From Flavobacteriales bacterium UBA952 (GTDB lineage Bacteria; Bacteroidota; Bacteroidia; Flavobacteriales_D; Crocinitomicaceae): a DNA stretch of 55,853 nucleotides. This document shows, piece by piece, positions 47,965-55,853 of this stretch; positions within the stretch are counted from its first letter, which is position 1, and each line of letters starts with the position of its first letter. The stretch lies in contig CAJJBU010000015.1 of assembly GCA_905182495.1 (NCBI GenBank), positions 1-55,853 on the forward strand, given 5' to 3'. The translations under genes were made by a program, and so were the position numbers. The notes below the pieces were generated by a model. The model was not told the DNA's origin, searched no databases, and saw nothing but the letters and a program-made list of their open reading frames with translations.

Positions 47965-49497
47965 ATGCCTTTTAATACCGTTTTTTCGCATATTATTAAA
48001 AAGCGCTTACCTAGAATAAAGAATTATTCTCAAAATCCAATTGATTGTCAAAAATCAGTACTCAAACAATTACTTCATAAATCACTCAATACAAGTTTTG
48101 GTCTAGCCCATAAATTTGAGGATGTTAAATCTTACGAAGATTTCATACGTCACGTTCCTCTTAGTAATTATGATACGCTTCATCCCTTTATAAAAAGACA
48201 AATTAAAGGAGAAGAAAATGTTCTGTGGCCTGGAAAAACATCTTGGTTCGCGAAGTCTTCAGGAACGAGCACTCAGACGGCAAAGCTTTTGCCTATTACT
48301 GTTGATTCATTATACGAGAATCACTATGCAGGAGGAAAAGATTTACTCGCTATTTATTACGAAAATCACACGAATAGAAAGCTCTATAATGCCAAGCATC
48401 TGGTCATCGGAGGTAGCACACAAATAAACACCCTTACCAATGAAAATAGTATTGGAGACCTATCCGCTTTCATTGTAGAGAACCTTCCCTGGTGGACTGA
48501 AATAAGACGAACGCCCAAGAGAAAAATTGCCTTAATGGACAATTGGGAGGATAAACTCGATCAGATGGCACACGCAACGATAAATGATAACATTTGTATT
48601 GTCGCTGGACTACCAAGCTGGACCCTAGTGCTTTTCCAGCGTGTTTTAGACATCACTGGCAAAGCAAATATTCACGAGGTATGGCCAAATCTTGAGCTTT
48701 ATATTCATGGCGGCATGAATATCGCTCCTTATCAATTGACTTTTGATAAAATGCTTCCTAAACCCGAAATGAATTATGTTCAATCTTACAATTCATCAGA
48801 AGGTTATTTTGGTTTACAAGATCAAAAACATACATCAGACATGTTGCTTCTTACTGACGCTCAAATCTACTATGAGTTCATTCCTATGGATGAATTCAAA
48901 GAATTAGAGTCTACCCGAATCATTCACCTAAAGCATGTTGAAGCGAATAAGGACTACGCTATAGTCATTACTACTTCTGCCGGTTTATGGAGATACATTA
49001 TTGGAGATACAATTCGATTTACATCGACCAAGCCTTTTAGATTTGAAGTTACAGGAAGGACAACACACTTTATTAATGCCTTCGGAGAAAAAACCATTAT
49101 ATCACACGTAGAAGAGGCGCTATCAAAAGCGGCGAGAGAAAATAAAGTTGACATTATTGATTTTACAGTAGCGCCCTATTTTGAAGATAAAAAAGGATCC
49201 GGTGGGCATCAATGGTTGGTCGCTATTAAAAACTCAAAAGGACTTGATACCAAAAAATTCGAAAAGGACATTGAAGCTAATATGCAGTCACTGAATGGGG
49301 ATTACCTAGGTAAAAGAAAGCAATCCATAAATATGCTTCCTCCCAAATTTGAATACGTAAATAAGCAATTATTTGAAACATGGCTGAAGAAAAAGAACAA
49401 GCTAGGAGGACAACATAAAATACCTCGCGTTCAAAATGATAGAAAACTTATAGAAGAACTTCTAGAAATCAACAGAGATGTAACTAGAATTCTCTAA
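47965..49497 (+). CDS. GH3 auxin-responsive promoter family protein (acyl-adenylate enzyme)
   Basis: A 510-residue GH3-family member. Plant GH3 enzymes adenylate acyl acids and join them to amino acids. The phosphate-binding motif is 'SWFAKSSGTSTQTAKLLPIT'; 'YIHGGMNIAPYQLTF', 'NYVQSYNSSEGYFGLQD' (the YxxSEG motif) and 'AGLWRYIIGDTIRFT' line the nucleotide site. 'FINAFGEKTIISHVEEAL' leads into the mobile C-terminal lobe. Bacteroidota homologs are of unknown substrate. The downstream hypothetical secreted gene is 8 bases away. Confidence 0.92.
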   Translation: MPFNTVFSHIIKKRLPRIKNYSQNPIDCQKSVLKQLLHKSLNTSFGLAHKFEDVKSYEDFIRHVPLSNYDTLHPFIKRQIKGEENVLWPGKTSWFAKSSGTSTQTAKLLPITVDSLYENHYAGGKDLLAIYYENHTNRKLYNAKHLVIGGSTQINTLTNENSIGDLSAFIVENLPWWTEIRRTPKRKIALMDNWEDKLDQMAHATINDNICIVAGLPSWTLVLFQRVLDITGKANIHEVWPNLELYIHGGMNIAPYQLTFDKMLPKPEMNYVQSYNSSEGYFGLQDQKHTSDMLLLTDAQIYYEFIPMDEFKELESTRIIHLKHVEANKDYAIVITTSAGLWRYIIGDTIRFTSTKPFRFEVTGRTTHFINAFGEKTIISHVEEALSKAARENKVDIIDFTVAPYFEDKKGSGGHQWLVAIKNSKGLDTKKFEKDIEANMQSLNGDYLGKRKQSINMLPPKFEYVNKQLFETWLKKKNKLGGQHKIPRVQNDRKLIEELLEINRDVTRIL

Positions 49498-49505
49498 ATT
49501 TAGAT

Positions 49506-50312
49506 ATGCATCGTTTATTCTTACTTTTTATAGCATGGTTTTTTGTTTTTCAAATCTTTGGCCAGCTTAGCCTCACAGAAAAAAATGAGCATTATCCCAT
49601 AGCACAAAACGTAAATTGGATACCCGATGTCATTGGCAACCTACTATTCTTTAGCGAAAATGAATTCTATAAAGCGAAAAAAGGCCAACTTCCAGAGTTC
49701 TCTCAAAGTATTCGTTCAACAGGAGAAATTACCCAGTTACTCCCTATAAATGCATTTAAAACGATTCTTTTTTCTGCAGACCAGCAACAAATCTGCTTTT
49801 TAGACAACACTTTTAGTTCAAATGGCAACTGTATCGACCTTGAGGACTACGATATACAAAATGCAAAAATATGCGCAATCTCGGCGAGACCAAATCTAAT
49901 TTACGTTTACGATGAACTTAACAGTTCTTTATACCTTATCGACCTCGTCAAAAAGAAGACTATTCAGAGCGTCATTAACATGCAGGCATTAATCGGTAGA
50001 AGTATTGATGCTAAATCACTTAAAGAGCATAACAACTCTTTATTCCTTTTAAATAACGATTCTTCAATTTTCGTTTTTGATATGTTTTTAAGCCTGAAGG
50101 GACAACTTGAAAAAAAATATAAAGCTTTAAATTTCTGGAACGATTATGTCATTCAATTAGACAAAGGGAAAATTAATTTTCATTCACTTGAAAATAAACA
50201 AATCACTGTCGTCGTAGATTGCCCACTCTCCGATCGCCTTAGTGTGCATGGAAATTCTTTTTATTTTAGCACCGATGGTGTGATTTCAAGATATGAATTA
50301 AAATCTCAATAA
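49506..50312 (+). CDS. Hypothetical exported propeller-like protein
   Basis: A 268-residue protein that I cannot assign to a family. The signal peptide is MHRLFLLFIAWFFVFQIFGQ. The mature part has repeating beta-strand units ('NLIYVYDELNSSLYLIDL', 'NNSLFLLNNDSSIFVFDM', 'GNSFYFSTDGVISRYEL') that suggest a propeller, and an isolated Cys pair. There is no T9SS tag, so it is likely periplasmic. It starts 8 bases after the GH3 gene, which suggests a joint transcript. Confidence 0.65.
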   Translation: MHRLFLLFIAWFFVFQIFGQLSLTEKNEHYPIAQNVNWIPDVIGNLLFFSENEFYKAKKGQLPEFSQSIRSTGEITQLLPINAFKTILFSADQQQICFLDNTFSSNGNCIDLEDYDIQNAKICAISARPNLIYVYDELNSSLYLIDLVKKKTIQSVINMQALIGRSIDAKSLKEHNNSLFLLNNDSSIFVFDMFLSLKGQLEKKYKALNFWNDYVIQLDKGKINFHSLENKQITVVVDCPLSDRLSVHGNSFYFSTDGVISRYELKSQ

Positions 50313-50365
50313 TCGACAAGGATACGACCAATTATACTAATTTAGCAAACGAAAAAAAAGAAGTT

Positions 50366-50980
50366 ATGCATATTGCAATTGCAGGAAATATAGGATCAGG
50401 AAAAACAACCTTAACAAACATGCTTTCAAAGCATTATGGATGGGAGACACATTTCGAAGATGTTGAACACAACCCCTATTTGAATGACTTCTATCATGAT
50501 ATGCAGCGCTGGTCATTTAACCTCCAGATCTATTATTTAAATAGTCGATTTACCCAAGTACAAGAGATTAAATCAACCAAGAATACGGTCATTCAAGACC
50601 GAACCATTTATGAAGATGCATTTATCTTTGCACCGAATCTTCACTCTATGGGATTAATGACGACTAGGGACTTTGAGAATTATTTTTCTCTTTTTACGCT
50701 AATGGATTCATTTGTGTCGCCACCAGACCTACTCATATACCTAAGAGCTAGCGTACCTACCCTAGTGAATCAAATTCAACAAAGAGGTAGAGAATATGAG
50801 GAAAGTATTCGTTTAGACTATTTAAAGAGGCTTAACGAGCGCTACGAGGCTTGGGTTTCTACTTATGACAAAGGAAAGTTGTTAATTATTGATATTGACA
50901 ATAATAGGTTTCCAGATAATCAAGAAGATTTGGGTCAAATTATCAATTCTATAGACGCCGAAATTAACGGCTTATTTTAG
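50366..50980 (+). CDS. Deoxynucleoside kinase (dNK family)
   Basis: A 204-residue kinase of the deoxyadenosine/deoxyguanosine/deoxycytidine kinase family for nucleoside salvage. The P-loop is GNIGSGKT (residues 7-14). 'VIQDRTIYEDAFIFA' is the DR(S/T) motif that contacts the substrate 5'-hydroxyl, and 'IYLRASVPTLVNQIQQRGREYEESIRLDYLKRL' is the Arg-rich lid. The specific base cannot be decided. It is 4 bases ahead of hldD on the same strand. Confidence 0.92.
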   Translation: MHIAIAGNIGSGKTTLTNMLSKHYGWETHFEDVEHNPYLNDFYHDMQRWSFNLQIYYLNSRFTQVQEIKSTKNTVIQDRTIYEDAFIFAPNLHSMGLMTTRDFENYFSLFTLMDSFVSPPDLLIYLRASVPTLVNQIQQRGREYEESIRLDYLKRLNERYEAWVSTYDKGKLLIIDIDNNRFPDNQEDLGQIINSIDAEINGLF

Positions 50981-50984
50981 TCCT

Positions 50985-51938
50985 ATGATTGTAGTTACAG
51001 GAGCGGCGGGTTTTATTGCCAGTTTTCTTGGGCAACAATTAAATGAATCGGGTATTTCGAACCTGGTACTTGTAGACGACTTTTCAAGAAAGGACAAAGA
51101 AAACAACCACAAAAACATTCAATGCGAATTGAAAATTGATCGATCGGATTTTATGGATTGGTTTTCCAAGAACCACACTTCCGTTAATTTTGTATTTCAC
51201 CTAGGGGCAAGAACAGACACAACAGAAATGGACTACCGCATTCATCAAGAATTGAATGTCAATTATAGCCAAGATATTTGGGGGATTTGCACCAAGCAGA
51301 ACATCCCCTTAATTTACGCAAGTAGTGCCGCAACTTATGGATTGGGAGAGCATGGTTATCAAGACAGTCATGAGGTCGTCCACAAGTTAGCTCCCTTAAA
51401 TCCTTACGGAGAATCAAAAAATAATTTCGACAAATGGGCCTTGAGCCAAACGCAGTCGCCACCATTTTGGGCTGGGTTAAAATTCTTTAATGTTTACGGT
51501 CCAAATGAAAACCATAAAGGACGAATGGCCAGTGTCGTTTTTCATGCCTTTCATCAGATAAAAAAAACCGGTGGAATGAAACTTTTTGGTTCACACCATA
51601 AAGACTACAAAGACGGAGAGCAACTTAGAGATTTTATTTATGTAAAGGATGTTGTGTCTATAATGATGTTCTTACATCATAAAAACGCACCTTCCGGATT
51701 GTATAATGTCGGCACCGGGAAAGCGAGAACATTTTACGATTTGGCAAGTTTGACTTTTAAAGCACTAAATAGAGCCCCGAAAATCTCCTTCATTGATACC
51801 CCTATTGACATCAGAGACAAATACCAGTATTTCACCGAGGCGGCTATGCACAAATTACGGGATGTAGGTTACACAAAGCCTTTCCATAGTCTTGAAGAAG
51901 GTGTTACAGATTATGTGAAAAATTACCTAAATACTTAG
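50985..51938 (+). CDS. hldD: ADP-L-glycero-D-manno-heptose 6-epimerase
   Basis: A 317-residue extended short-chain dehydrogenase that epimerises ADP-heptose for LPS core. The NADP site is 'IVVTGAAGFIASFLGQQL'. Family features are 'VFHLGARTDTTEMDY', the catalytic 'YASSAATYG' with 'NPYGESKNNFDKW' (Tyr-x3-Lys), 'FFNVYGPNENHKGRMASV' and 'DGEQLRDFIYVKDVV'. Length and motifs match HldD/RfaD closely. It points to a heptose-containing LPS and agrees with nearby surface-polysaccharide genes. Confidence 0.93.
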   Translation: MIVVTGAAGFIASFLGQQLNESGISNLVLVDDFSRKDKENNHKNIQCELKIDRSDFMDWFSKNHTSVNFVFHLGARTDTTEMDYRIHQELNVNYSQDIWGICTKQNIPLIYASSAATYGLGEHGYQDSHEVVHKLAPLNPYGESKNNFDKWALSQTQSPPFWAGLKFFNVYGPNENHKGRMASVVFHAFHQIKKTGGMKLFGSHHKDYKDGEQLRDFIYVKDVVSIMMFLHHKNAPSGLYNVGTGKARTFYDLASLTFKALNRAPKISFIDTPIDIRDKYQYFTEAAMHKLRDVGYTKPFHSLEEGVTDYVKNYLNT

Positions 51939-51975
51939 ATTTGTTCATTTCCTGTTGATAAATATTCATTGAAGT

Positions 51976-52012
51976 TTTCATATTAAGTCATATTCGAGTA
52001 ATTTTGTTACTC
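51976..52012 (+). promoter_or_regulatory. Promoter with overlapping palindrome ahead of the HTH regulator
   Basis: TTTC (51976-51979), 19 bases, then TAATTTTG (51999-52006) fits the Bacteroidota promoter with one mismatch. The inverted repeat GAGTAA-TTTTG-TTACTC (51996-52012) covers the -7 box and ends 1 base before the ATG. That is the expected layout of an autoregulatory operator. Confidence 0.55.
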
Positions 52013-52013
52013 A

Positions 52014-52547
52014 ATGTTAGATGCGTTAATTACATCGAAGACAAGGGTACGCTTGTTGGTCAAATTTTTTTTGAATCCAACCATGAAGGCCTATTTACGA
52101 GAATTAGCGAAAGAATTTGACGAAAGCACCAATTCCGTTCGTATTGAATTAAATCGTTTAAAAGATGCTGGATTACTTGAGAGTAGCTCTAAAGGAAACA
52201 CAATTCTATACCAAGCAAAAACAAGCCACCCACTATTTCCTGAAATAAAGAGTATTGTTAGTAAAATTACCGGGATTGACTCTGTAATAGAATCGGTAAT
52301 AGAAAGACTTGGGTCCATTGACAATGCCTACCTGATTGGAGACTATGCCAAAGGAAAAGACTCTGGGGTCATAGATATTGTTATGATAGGAAGTGTGAAT
52401 AAAATAATACTACAAGAACTTATAGAAAAGGCGGAAGAACTGGTAGCGCGTAAAATTCGCACCATGGTGATGTCTAGTGATGAGTTCGGTACTTATACAA
52501 AACAACAAAACGAACCTTTTCTGCTTCTTTGGAGTAAAAGTTTGTAA
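52014..52547 (+). CDS. Winged-helix regulator with nucleotidyltransferase-like domain
   Basis: A 177-residue protein. Residues 1-75 form a winged helix ('LITSKTRVRLLVKFFLNPTM', 'REL AKEFDESTNSVRIEL NRLKDAGLL' as helix-turn-helix, 'GNTILYQAKTSHPLF' as wing). Residues 95-177 look like a nucleotidyltransferase (MNT-like) fold ('NAYLIGDYAKGKDSGVIDIVMIG'), but the usual catalytic GS...D.D pattern is altered to GD...G..D. It probably binds rather than transfers nucleotides. It heads the cluster of sulfate activation and polysaccharide export, and a palindrome spans its own promoter. Confidence 0.75.
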   Translation: MLDALITSKTRVRLLVKFFLNPTMKAYLRELAKEFDESTNSVRIELNRLKDAGLLESSSKGNTILYQAKTSHPLFPEIKSIVSKITGIDSVIESVIERLGSIDNAYLIGDYAKGKDSGVIDIVMIGSVNKIILQELIEKAEELVARKIRTMVMSSDEFGTYTKQQNEPFLLLWSKSL

Positions 52548-52613
52548 TTAAAAATTAAAAAAAACCGCTCATCTCCTATGTTTTAAAGGGACTGAGAATG
52601 GCGAAGCCGTATA

Positions 52614-52889
52614 ATGATAATAGATCTTTTTTTATTTAAAGACCCCTCTGTAAAGAGACATGTCGCTAAAACAATCACCTGGCGGATCGTTGGCACCCTA
52701 GATACCATGATGATTGGATGGTTGATTACAGGAAATATAATGACTGGATTAAAAATCGGAGGTGTAGAAGTGGTCACTAAAATGGTTCTCTATTACTTTC
52801 ATGAACGTATTTGGTTTAAGGTGAATCTAGGGCTGCCAAACAGGACTCATAACGAGGGTGATCATTCTGTAACCAAAGAAAATGACTGA
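52614..52889 (+). CDS. DUF2061 membrane protein
   Basis: A 91-residue DUF2061 protein: 'KRHVAKTITWRIVGTLDTMMIGWLITGN' and 'GGVEVVTKMVLYYFHERIW' cover the family core with two membrane helices. DUF2061 is often found next to or fused with adenylylsulfate kinase, as here, where it overlaps cysC by 8 bases. It may be a sulfate or sulfite-related membrane component, but the function is unproven. Confidence 0.85.
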   Translation: MIIDLFLFKDPSVKRHVAKTITWRIVGTLDTMMIGWLITGNIMTGLKIGGVEVVTKMVLYYFHERIWFKVNLGLPNRTHNEGDHSVTKEND

Positions 52890-53466
52890 TTTAAAACAAC
52901 AACTTTACCAAATTGGAAGACCCGATTTCGAAAAGAGAAATGGACATAAGGGAATAGCGATTTGGTTAACAGGCCTATCGGGGTCAGGGAAATCAACAAT
53001 AGCGAATGGCCTTCATAAAAAACTATTCGATAATGGAAAGGTGTCCTTTGTCTTAGACGGTGACAATACTAGACTCGGTGTCAATAGCGATTTGTCATTT
53101 TCAGATGCGGACCGAAATGAAAATATCAGAAGGGTGTCTGAAATAACGAAGCTATTCGTTGAAAATGGACAGGTTGTTATTACCGCTTTTATATCCCCTT
53201 TCAGCTCCGATCGATTACAAGCAAAAAAATGTATTGGTAGTGATGACTTTATTGAGGTTTTCATAGACTGCCCTATTGAAGAATGCGAGAAACGAGATGT
53301 GAAAGGACTCTATTTAAAAGCAAGGAATGGGGAAATAAAAAATTTCACGGGAATAACATCTCCTTTTGAAGCCCCAAAAAATGCAGACGTCCACATCCCA
53401 ACTAATGAAATGTCAATTTCTGAAAGTGTTGACTATATATTTGATCATTTAATAAACAAAATATGA
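52882..53466 (+). CDS. cysC: Adenylylsulfate kinase
   Basis: A 194-residue APS kinase making PAPS from APS and ATP. The P-loop is GLSGSGKST (residues 31-39); 'VSFVLDGDNTRLGVNSDLSFSDADRNENIRR' binds APS; 'VVITAFISPFSSDR' and 'FIEVFIDCPIEECEKRDVKGLY' complete the fold. It overlaps cysD by 4 bases (ATGA). PAPS is the donor for sulfotransferases, so the operon probably supports sulfated glycans as well as assimilation. Confidence 0.95.
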   Translation: MTDLKQQLYQIGRPDFEKRNGHKGIAIWLTGLSGSGKSTIANGLHKKLFDNGKVSFVLDGDNTRLGVNSDLSFSDADRNENIRRVSEITKLFVENGQVVITAFISPFSSDRLQAKKCIGSDDFIEVFIDCPIEECEKRDVKGLYLKARNGEIKNFTGITSPFEAPKNADVHIPTNEMSISESVDYIFDHLINKI

Positions 53467-54365
53467 GTTACCGCATAGAACATCTTGAAGAACTGGAAGC
53501 AGAGTCCATATTTGTATTACGTGAAGCTTTTTCTCAATTTGAGAATCCCTGCATTCTATTTTCAGGAGGGAAAGATTCTATTGTTGTCACTCACCTAGCA
53601 TTAAAGGCTTTTTATCCAGCAAAAATCCCTTTTCCTTTAGTTCATATTGATACCGGACATAATTTTGAGGAGACCCTAGAGTTTAGAGATCGATTAATTA
53701 AAAAGATTGATGCTCAATTGATTGTAGGAAGTGTCCAAGAAGCGATTGACAATGGTCTAGCTTCAGATGAAAAAGGTATTCATGCGACTAGAAACACTGC
53801 GCAAATCCCTACCCTTTTAAATACGATTGAAATAAATAGATTCGATGCCGCCATGGGGGGCGCTAGAAGGGATGAAGAAAAAGCTCGAGCCAAAGAACGT
53901 TTTTTCTCTCACCGTGATGATTTTGGGCAATGGGATCCTAAAAACCAAAGACCTGAATTATGGAATCTCTTCAATGGTAAAAAAAAGTACGGCGAACATT
54001 TTCGAGTTTTCCCTATCAGCAATTGGACAGAGATGGATATCTGGCAATACATAAAAAAAGAGAACATTGAATTACCTAGTCTTTATTTCTCCCATCAAAG
54101 AGAAGTGGTACGAAGAGGCAACACAATTCTAGCAAATTCACCATTCCTACAACTTAAACCCGACGAAAAAGTTACAAAAGAAATCATTAGATTCAGGACA
54201 ATAGGAGATTTAACGATTACAGGAGCTATTGAATCAAATGCATCATCAATCGATGATATAATACTCGAAGTTGCTGCTGCAAGAGAAACAGAACGCGGTA
54301 ATAGAGCTGATGACCAAAGGTCTGAGGCTGCAATGGAGGAAAGAAAAAGAGAAGGATATTTTTGA
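53463..54365 (+). CDS. cysD: Sulfate adenylyltransferase subunit 2
   Basis: A 300-residue ATP sulfurylase small subunit, a PP-loop enzyme. The motif SGGKDS is at 'CILFSGGKDSIVVTHLALKAF'; 'VHIDTGHNFEETLEFRD', 'MGGARRDEEKARAKERFFS' and 'FPISNWTEMDIWQYI' are diagnostic. It works with CysN to make APS. One base separates it from cysN. Confidence 0.96.
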   Translation: MSYRIEHLEELEAESIFVLREAFSQFENPCILFSGGKDSIVVTHLALKAFYPAKIPFPLVHIDTGHNFEETLEFRDRLIKKIDAQLIVGSVQEAIDNGLASDEKGIHATRNTAQIPTLLNTIEINRFDAAMGGARRDEEKARAKERFFSHRDDFGQWDPKNQRPELWNLFNGKKKYGEHFRVFPISNWTEMDIWQYIKKENIELPSLYFSHQREVVRRGNTILANSPFLQLKPDEKVTKEIIRFRTIGDLTITGAIESNASSIDDIILEVAAARETERGNRADDQRSEAAMEERKREGYF

Positions 54366-54366
54366 T

Positions 54367-55614
54367 ATGAAAGGAGAAATTTTAAGATTTACAACTGCAG
54401 GAAGTGTTGATGATGGAAAAAGCACCCTTATAGGACGCTTGCTCTATGATTCCAAGAGTATATTTCAAGATCAACTAAATGCAATAGAAGCAACAAGTAA
54501 AAAGAAAGGACTAGATGAAATTGACTTCTCTCTTTTAACAGATGGCTTAAAGGATGAACGTGAACAAGGCATTACGATTGATGTAGCCTATCGTTATTTT
54601 ACAACACCCAAGCGAAAGTTTATCATTGCGGATACTCCTGGGCACATTCAATACACACGTAATATGGTCACGGGTGCATCTACAGCCAACGCTGCATTAA
54701 TTTTAATTGATGCCCGAAATGGTGTGGTAGAACAGACGAAAAGGCACAGCTATATTGCATCCTTACTTCAGATTCCACATGTATTGGTTTGCATAAATAA
54801 AATGGACTTGGTCAATTATGACAATGACCGATATGAAGAAATAAAGGAACAGTATAAAGATTTTGCTGCTAAATTAGACATCCAAGATTTTAAATTCATT
54901 CCAATATCAGCGTTAAAAGGCGATAATGTCGTTAACCGTTCGGAAAAGATGACATGGTACGACGGCTCTACCCTACTTTACGCATTGGAAAACATACCTG
55001 TAGCAAACGATATCAACCATTTAGATTTTCGCCTTCCTGTACAAACCGTTATTAGACCTCACACGGAGGAGCATCATGATTACAGGGCTTATGCAGGGCA
55101 AATATCAAGTGGTATTATAAGGATTGGTGATGAGATTACTGCATTCCCATCTCAGCTGCAAAGCCGGATTAAAAAAATCCATAATGCCAGCCGCGAATTA
55201 AACGAGGCCTACGCACCTCAATCTATTAGCATCGAATTAGAAGACGATATTGACATTGGCCGTGGTGATATGTTGGTCAAAACAAATAACCAACCCGAAC
55301 ATGGACAAGAGATTGATGCGATGATATGCTGGATGGGTAATTCTCCTATGAATTTGAATGGGAAATATATTATTAAACATACATCAAGAGAAGGACGCGC
55401 CATCATAAAAGCAATTGTATACGAAATGGATTTAAATTCGTTAAAACGGATTACTGAGCAAAACAAGCTGGAAATGAACGGAATCGCCCGAATCAAATTA
55501 AAAACCACGACCCCACTCTTTTTTGATCCCTATAGAAAAAACAGAAGCACGGGTTCCTTTATTTTAATAGATGAAACTAATTTTAATACCGTTGGGGCGG
55601 GGATGATTATTTAG
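54367..55614 (+). CDS. cysN: Sulfate adenylyltransferase subunit 1 (GTPase)
   Basis: A 415-residue EF-Tu-like GTPase that drives sulfate adenylation. G1 is GSVDDGKST (12-20), 'DEREQGITIDVAYRYF' is G2, 'IADTPGHIQYTRNM' is G3 and 'CINKMDL' is G4; domains II and III follow. I start at MKGEILRFTTAGS, the family start; an upstream in-frame Met lies within cysD. The length is that of a CysN without a fused CysC, agreeing with the separate cysC gene. One base separates it from the permease gene. Confidence 0.95.
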   Translation: MKGEILRFTTAGSVDDGKSTLIGRLLYDSKSIFQDQLNAIEATSKKKGLDEIDFSLLTDGLKDEREQGITIDVAYRYFTTPKRKFIIADTPGHIQYTRNMVTGASTANAALILIDARNGVVEQTKRHSYIASLLQIPHVLVCINKMDLVNYDNDRYEEIKEQYKDFAAKLDIQDFKFIPISALKGDNVVNRSEKMTWYDGSTLLYALENIPVANDINHLDFRLPVQTVIRPHTEEHHDYRAYAGQISSGIIRIGDEITAFPSQLQSRIKKIHNASRELNEAYAPQSISIELEDDIDIGRGDMLVKTNNQPEHGQEIDAMICWMGNSPMNLNGKYIIKHTSREGRAIIKAIVYEMDLNSLKRITEQNKLEMNGIARIKLKTTTPLFFDPYRKNRSTGSFILIDETNFNTVGAGMII

Positions 55615-55615
55615 T

Positions 55616-55853
55616 ATGGAAGAAGAAAATTGGGATAAAATCATAAAACCTAAAAGAAGTCTTTTAGACCTAAACCTAAAGAGTATTTGGCGTTATCGGG
55701 ATTTATTATTGCTATTTGTAAAAAGAGATATCATTATAATTTATAAGCAGACGATTCTAGGTCCCTTATGGTTCTTCATTCAGCCGATAATGACCACCTT
55801 AATCTATATATTTGTCTTTGGTAACATTGCAAATATCTCAACTGATGGATTAC
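55616..55853 (+). CDS. ABC-2 type polysaccharide export permease, partial
   Basis: The first 79 codons of a permease cut by the window edge. 'RYRDLLLLFVKRDIIIIYKQTILGPLWFFIQPIMTTLIYIFVFGNIA' is the characteristic amphipathic interface and first membrane segment of Wzm/TagG-type exporters for O-antigen or teichoic-type polymers. It begins 1 base after the cysN stop, so it belongs to the same transcript. The ATPase partner (Wzt) would be expected just beyond the window. Confidence 0.88.
   Translation, partial: MEEENWDKIIKPKRSLLDLNLKSIWRYRDLLLLFVKRDIIIIYKQTILGPLWFFIQPIMTTLIYIFVFGNIANISTDGL

Overview
The window is about 56 kb of a low-GC Bacteroidota chromosome, most likely a Flavobacteriales-type marine lineage. 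The signs are: many secreted proteins ending in the type IX secretion system (T9SS) sorting domain, with its NP motif, 'GR' strand and 'G.Y.' ending; promoters of the Bacteroidota form TTTG-N19-TAnnTTTG; weak or absent Shine-Dalgarno sequences; a carboxypeptidase-regulatory-domain TonB receptor; a PorE-like OmpA protein; and a ComA-type phosphosulfolactate synthase. No rRNA, tRNA, CRISPR array, complete IS element or prophage was recognised.

Layout. 1-527: a non-coding stretch packed with short hairpins. 528-5266: two almost identical tandem beta-propeller exoproteins whose C-terminal secretion tags differ completely, then a CAP-domain exoprotein. 5371-10665 (minus): a small hypothetical protein, a P-domain/PKD exoprotein, and a three-gene unit (lipoprotein, YncE-like propeller, thioredoxin-like protein). 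10604-12754 (minus): prfC and ndk, both interrupted by small indels. 12880-21366: a membrane protein, two large paralogous T9SS exoproteins (the first frameshifted) and an orphan sorting-domain relic. 21400-24416 (minus): pabA/trpG-type amidotransferase and a TonB-dependent receptor. 24476-31990: ridA, a glycosyltransferase fusion, a 2-oxoacid dehydrogenase E2, the PorE-like protein, a DEDDh exonuclease and an FAH-family enzyme. 31991-34231 (minus): an FG-GAP exoprotein. 34380-40176: a tripartite RND efflux operon with two frameshifts in the pump gene. 40161-44596 (minus): WD40, ComA-like and TPR genes in one unit, and a frameshifted lhgO. 44717-51938: mtaB, a PTPS-like enzyme and folE, a Bax inhibitor-1 protein, a 32-residue membrane peptide, a GH3 enzyme, a deoxynucleoside kinase and hldD. 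52014-end: an HTH regulator with a palindrome across its promoter, then DUF2061, cysC, cysD, cysN and a polysaccharide-export ABC permease, tightly packed.

Themes. (1) The surface and secreted proteome is remodelled by duplication and by exchange or loss of T9SS tags. (2) PAPS synthesis is joined to polysaccharide export, which suggests sulfated exopolysaccharide or O-antigen. (3) A ComA-like gene in a TPR/WD40 unit points to sulfonate chemistry. (4) Small-indel frameshifts in otherwise conserved genes (prfC, ndk, RND pump, lhgO, one exoprotein), densest at 10.7-14.1 kb, look more like sequence error than gene decay. All functional statements rest on reading motifs and family knowledge; no database search was possible.
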